Of a stretch of 64,000 nt of DNA, positions 63,346 to 64,000 are shown in pieces. The position numbers were made by a program, and so were the translations under genes. The notes under the pieces are model-generated. The model had not been told where the DNA came from. It did no database searches and saw only the letters and a program-made list of their open reading frames with translations. Origin of the DNA: Arenibacter sp. F26102 (GTDB lineage: Bacteria; Bacteroidota; Bacteroidia; Flavobacteriales; Flavobacteriaceae); NCBI RefSeq assembly GCF_023015865.1, contig NZ_JALKBC010000002.1, positions 1 through 64,000 on the forward strand, read 5' to 3'. Within the stretch, counting starts at the first letter, position 1. Each line of letters opens with the position of its first letter.

Positions 63346-64000
63346 CTACTTGGCTTTCTTACCTCTAGGGGTTTTGTTTTTTGTTTTGGATTTTGAACCT
63401 ACCCTAGACATAGCACATCTAAAACCAATATAGTCTGTTGCCATGTATTGTGGTAAATATCTTCTTTGTGCAGGGTCTAACCAATAGGCCCTATCTCTCC
63501 ATGAACCCCCTTTGAAAACCCTAACTTCGTCATTTATTAATGAGGTTCTGTTATTGGATTTGTCATAAGCTCTTATGATATTTCCTGTGGAATCTACCTG
63601 TACCTTACTCACTGGGGAGTCGTACATTTTCTTTTTATTCTGTTCGTCCTCGTCCTCATCACTAAACCTGTCATAAAATCTTGTAGAACCTGGCTCGCCA
63701 TCTCTATATCCACGGTTATCACTGGAAGAGAAATTGGTTCTCAAAAAGGTTTCTTGTTCATCTACGGGCACCATTTTTATTTCCCCTGGTAAATTCACCG
63801 CTACAATTTTCCCGTTTGGCAAGGTGTCATAAATAATGGAATCTCGAATCACATTTACTTTTCCGTCTTTTCCAATGGCTGTTTTCATATAAACATTACC
63901 ACGGTAATAGTTAAAGTCACTTACCTCGTCATCTACGATAGGTCTGTATACATCGGCTACCCATTCGGCTACGTTTCCGGCCATATCATATAATCCAAAA
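63346..64000 (-). CDS. gldJ: Gliding motility lipoprotein GldJ, C-terminal part (runs off right edge)
   Basis: The C-terminal 217 residues of GldJ. The start of the visible part, FGLYDMAGNVAEWVADVYRP, and the end, EVRVFKGGSWRDRAYWLDPA then RRYLPQYMATDYIGFRCAMS, are the formylglycine-generating-enzyme-like (SUMF1) fold that GldJ uses structurally. A long acidic insert (SDEDEDEQNKKK) and a basic tail (KSKTKNKTPRGKKAK) are typical of GldJ. It is needed for gliding and type IX secretion in flavobacteria. The frame is open to the window edge, so the true start is outside. It should not be counted as a sulfatase-maturing enzyme. Confidence 0.93.
   Translation of the reverse strand, partial: FGLYDMAGNVAEWVADVYRPIVDDEVSDFNYYRGNVYMKTAIGKDGKVNVIRDSIIYDTLPNGKIVAVNLPGEIKMVPVDEQETFLRTNFSSSDNRGYRDGEPGSTRFYDRFSDEDEDEQNKKKMYDSPVSKVQVDSTGNIIRAYDKSNNRTSLINDEVRVFKGGSWRDRAYWLDPAQRRYLPQYMATDYIGFRCAMSRVGSKSKTKNKTPRGKKAK

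Noticed and set aside
1-64000. CRISPR arrays, insertion sequences, phage genes, rRNA
   Set aside because: No regularly spaced repeats, transposase or phage-type frames, or ribosomal RNA sequence were seen on either strand.

Overview
The window looks like part of the chromosome of a marine member of the Flavobacteriia (Bacteroidota). The evidence is an AT-rich sequence, a SusC/SusD pair, many lipoproteins with Bacteroidota-type signal peptides, a gldJ gliding gene next to murF, and mostly weak Shine-Dalgarno sites. I cannot name the genus. Nearly the whole window (1-61.5 kb) is a polysaccharide utilisation locus for a sulfated, rhamnose-containing polymer. Ulvan-type green algal polysaccharide is the best guess, because a sulfatase/GH78 rhamnosidase fusion, a complete L-rhamnose catabolic set and a ketodeoxy-sugar-acid kinase/aldolase pair occur together. 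No polysaccharide lyase is visible here, so the backbone-cleaving enzymes, if present, lie outside the window.

Layout: (1) 1-2514, plus strand: the tail of one sulfatase and one complete iduronate-2-sulfatase-like lipoprotein. (2) 2630-19959, minus strand: a sulfatase-GH78 fusion; an operon of a PVC-type cytochrome/propeller protein, an FG-GAP protein and a DUF1080 protein; a ThuA gene broken by an in-frame TAG; two sulfatases; and a 1287-residue protein with two putative glycosidase barrels. (3) 20119-29637, plus strand: a sulfatase, a PQQ-type dehydrogenase with a built-in cytochrome c domain, a double-ThuA protein, an unclassified putative glycosidase lipoprotein and a BNR/sialidase-fold protein. 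(4) 29890-30930, minus strand: a GntR regulator. (5) 31162-40767, plus strand: catabolic genes for rhamnulose-P aldolase/lactaldehyde dehydrogenase, rhamnose isomerase, FGGY kinase, an NCS1-type transporter, DgoK, KDPG-type aldolase and a lactonase-family protein. (6) 40821-54057, minus strand: SusC, SusD, two tandem FG-GAP/ASPIC-UnbV lipoproteins and a vanadium-haloperoxidase/PAP2 protein. (7) 54576-58992, plus strand: a SusD tail fragment, a PhoD-like phosphatase and a sulfatase. (8) 59235-61516, minus strand: a graveyard of degraded genes plus one small membrane protein. (9) 61906-64000: tRNA-Val, murF and gldJ, which are ordinary core chromosome.

How it fits together: SusC/SusD would import oligosaccharides. 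Secreted or surface sulfatases, the GH78 domain and the putative glycosidases would strip and cleave them. Rhamnose would pass through isomerase, kinase and aldolase to DHAP and lactaldehyde or lactate. A sugar acid would pass through DgoK and the aldolase to pyruvate and a triose phosphate. A periplasmic oxidative group (two cytochrome-containing dehydrogenase-like proteins, DUF1080, ThuA proteins) suggests a redox branch of unknown substrate.

The most interesting signal is regulatory. A roughly 20-bp motif with two CAGGA(C) boxes about one helical turn apart occurs upstream of six transcription units, always in the same orientation relative to the gene, and once as a perfect 20-bp inverted repeat between divergent genes. 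It probably binds the GntR protein and would define a rhamnose/sulfated-glycan regulon that does not include the SusCD operon.
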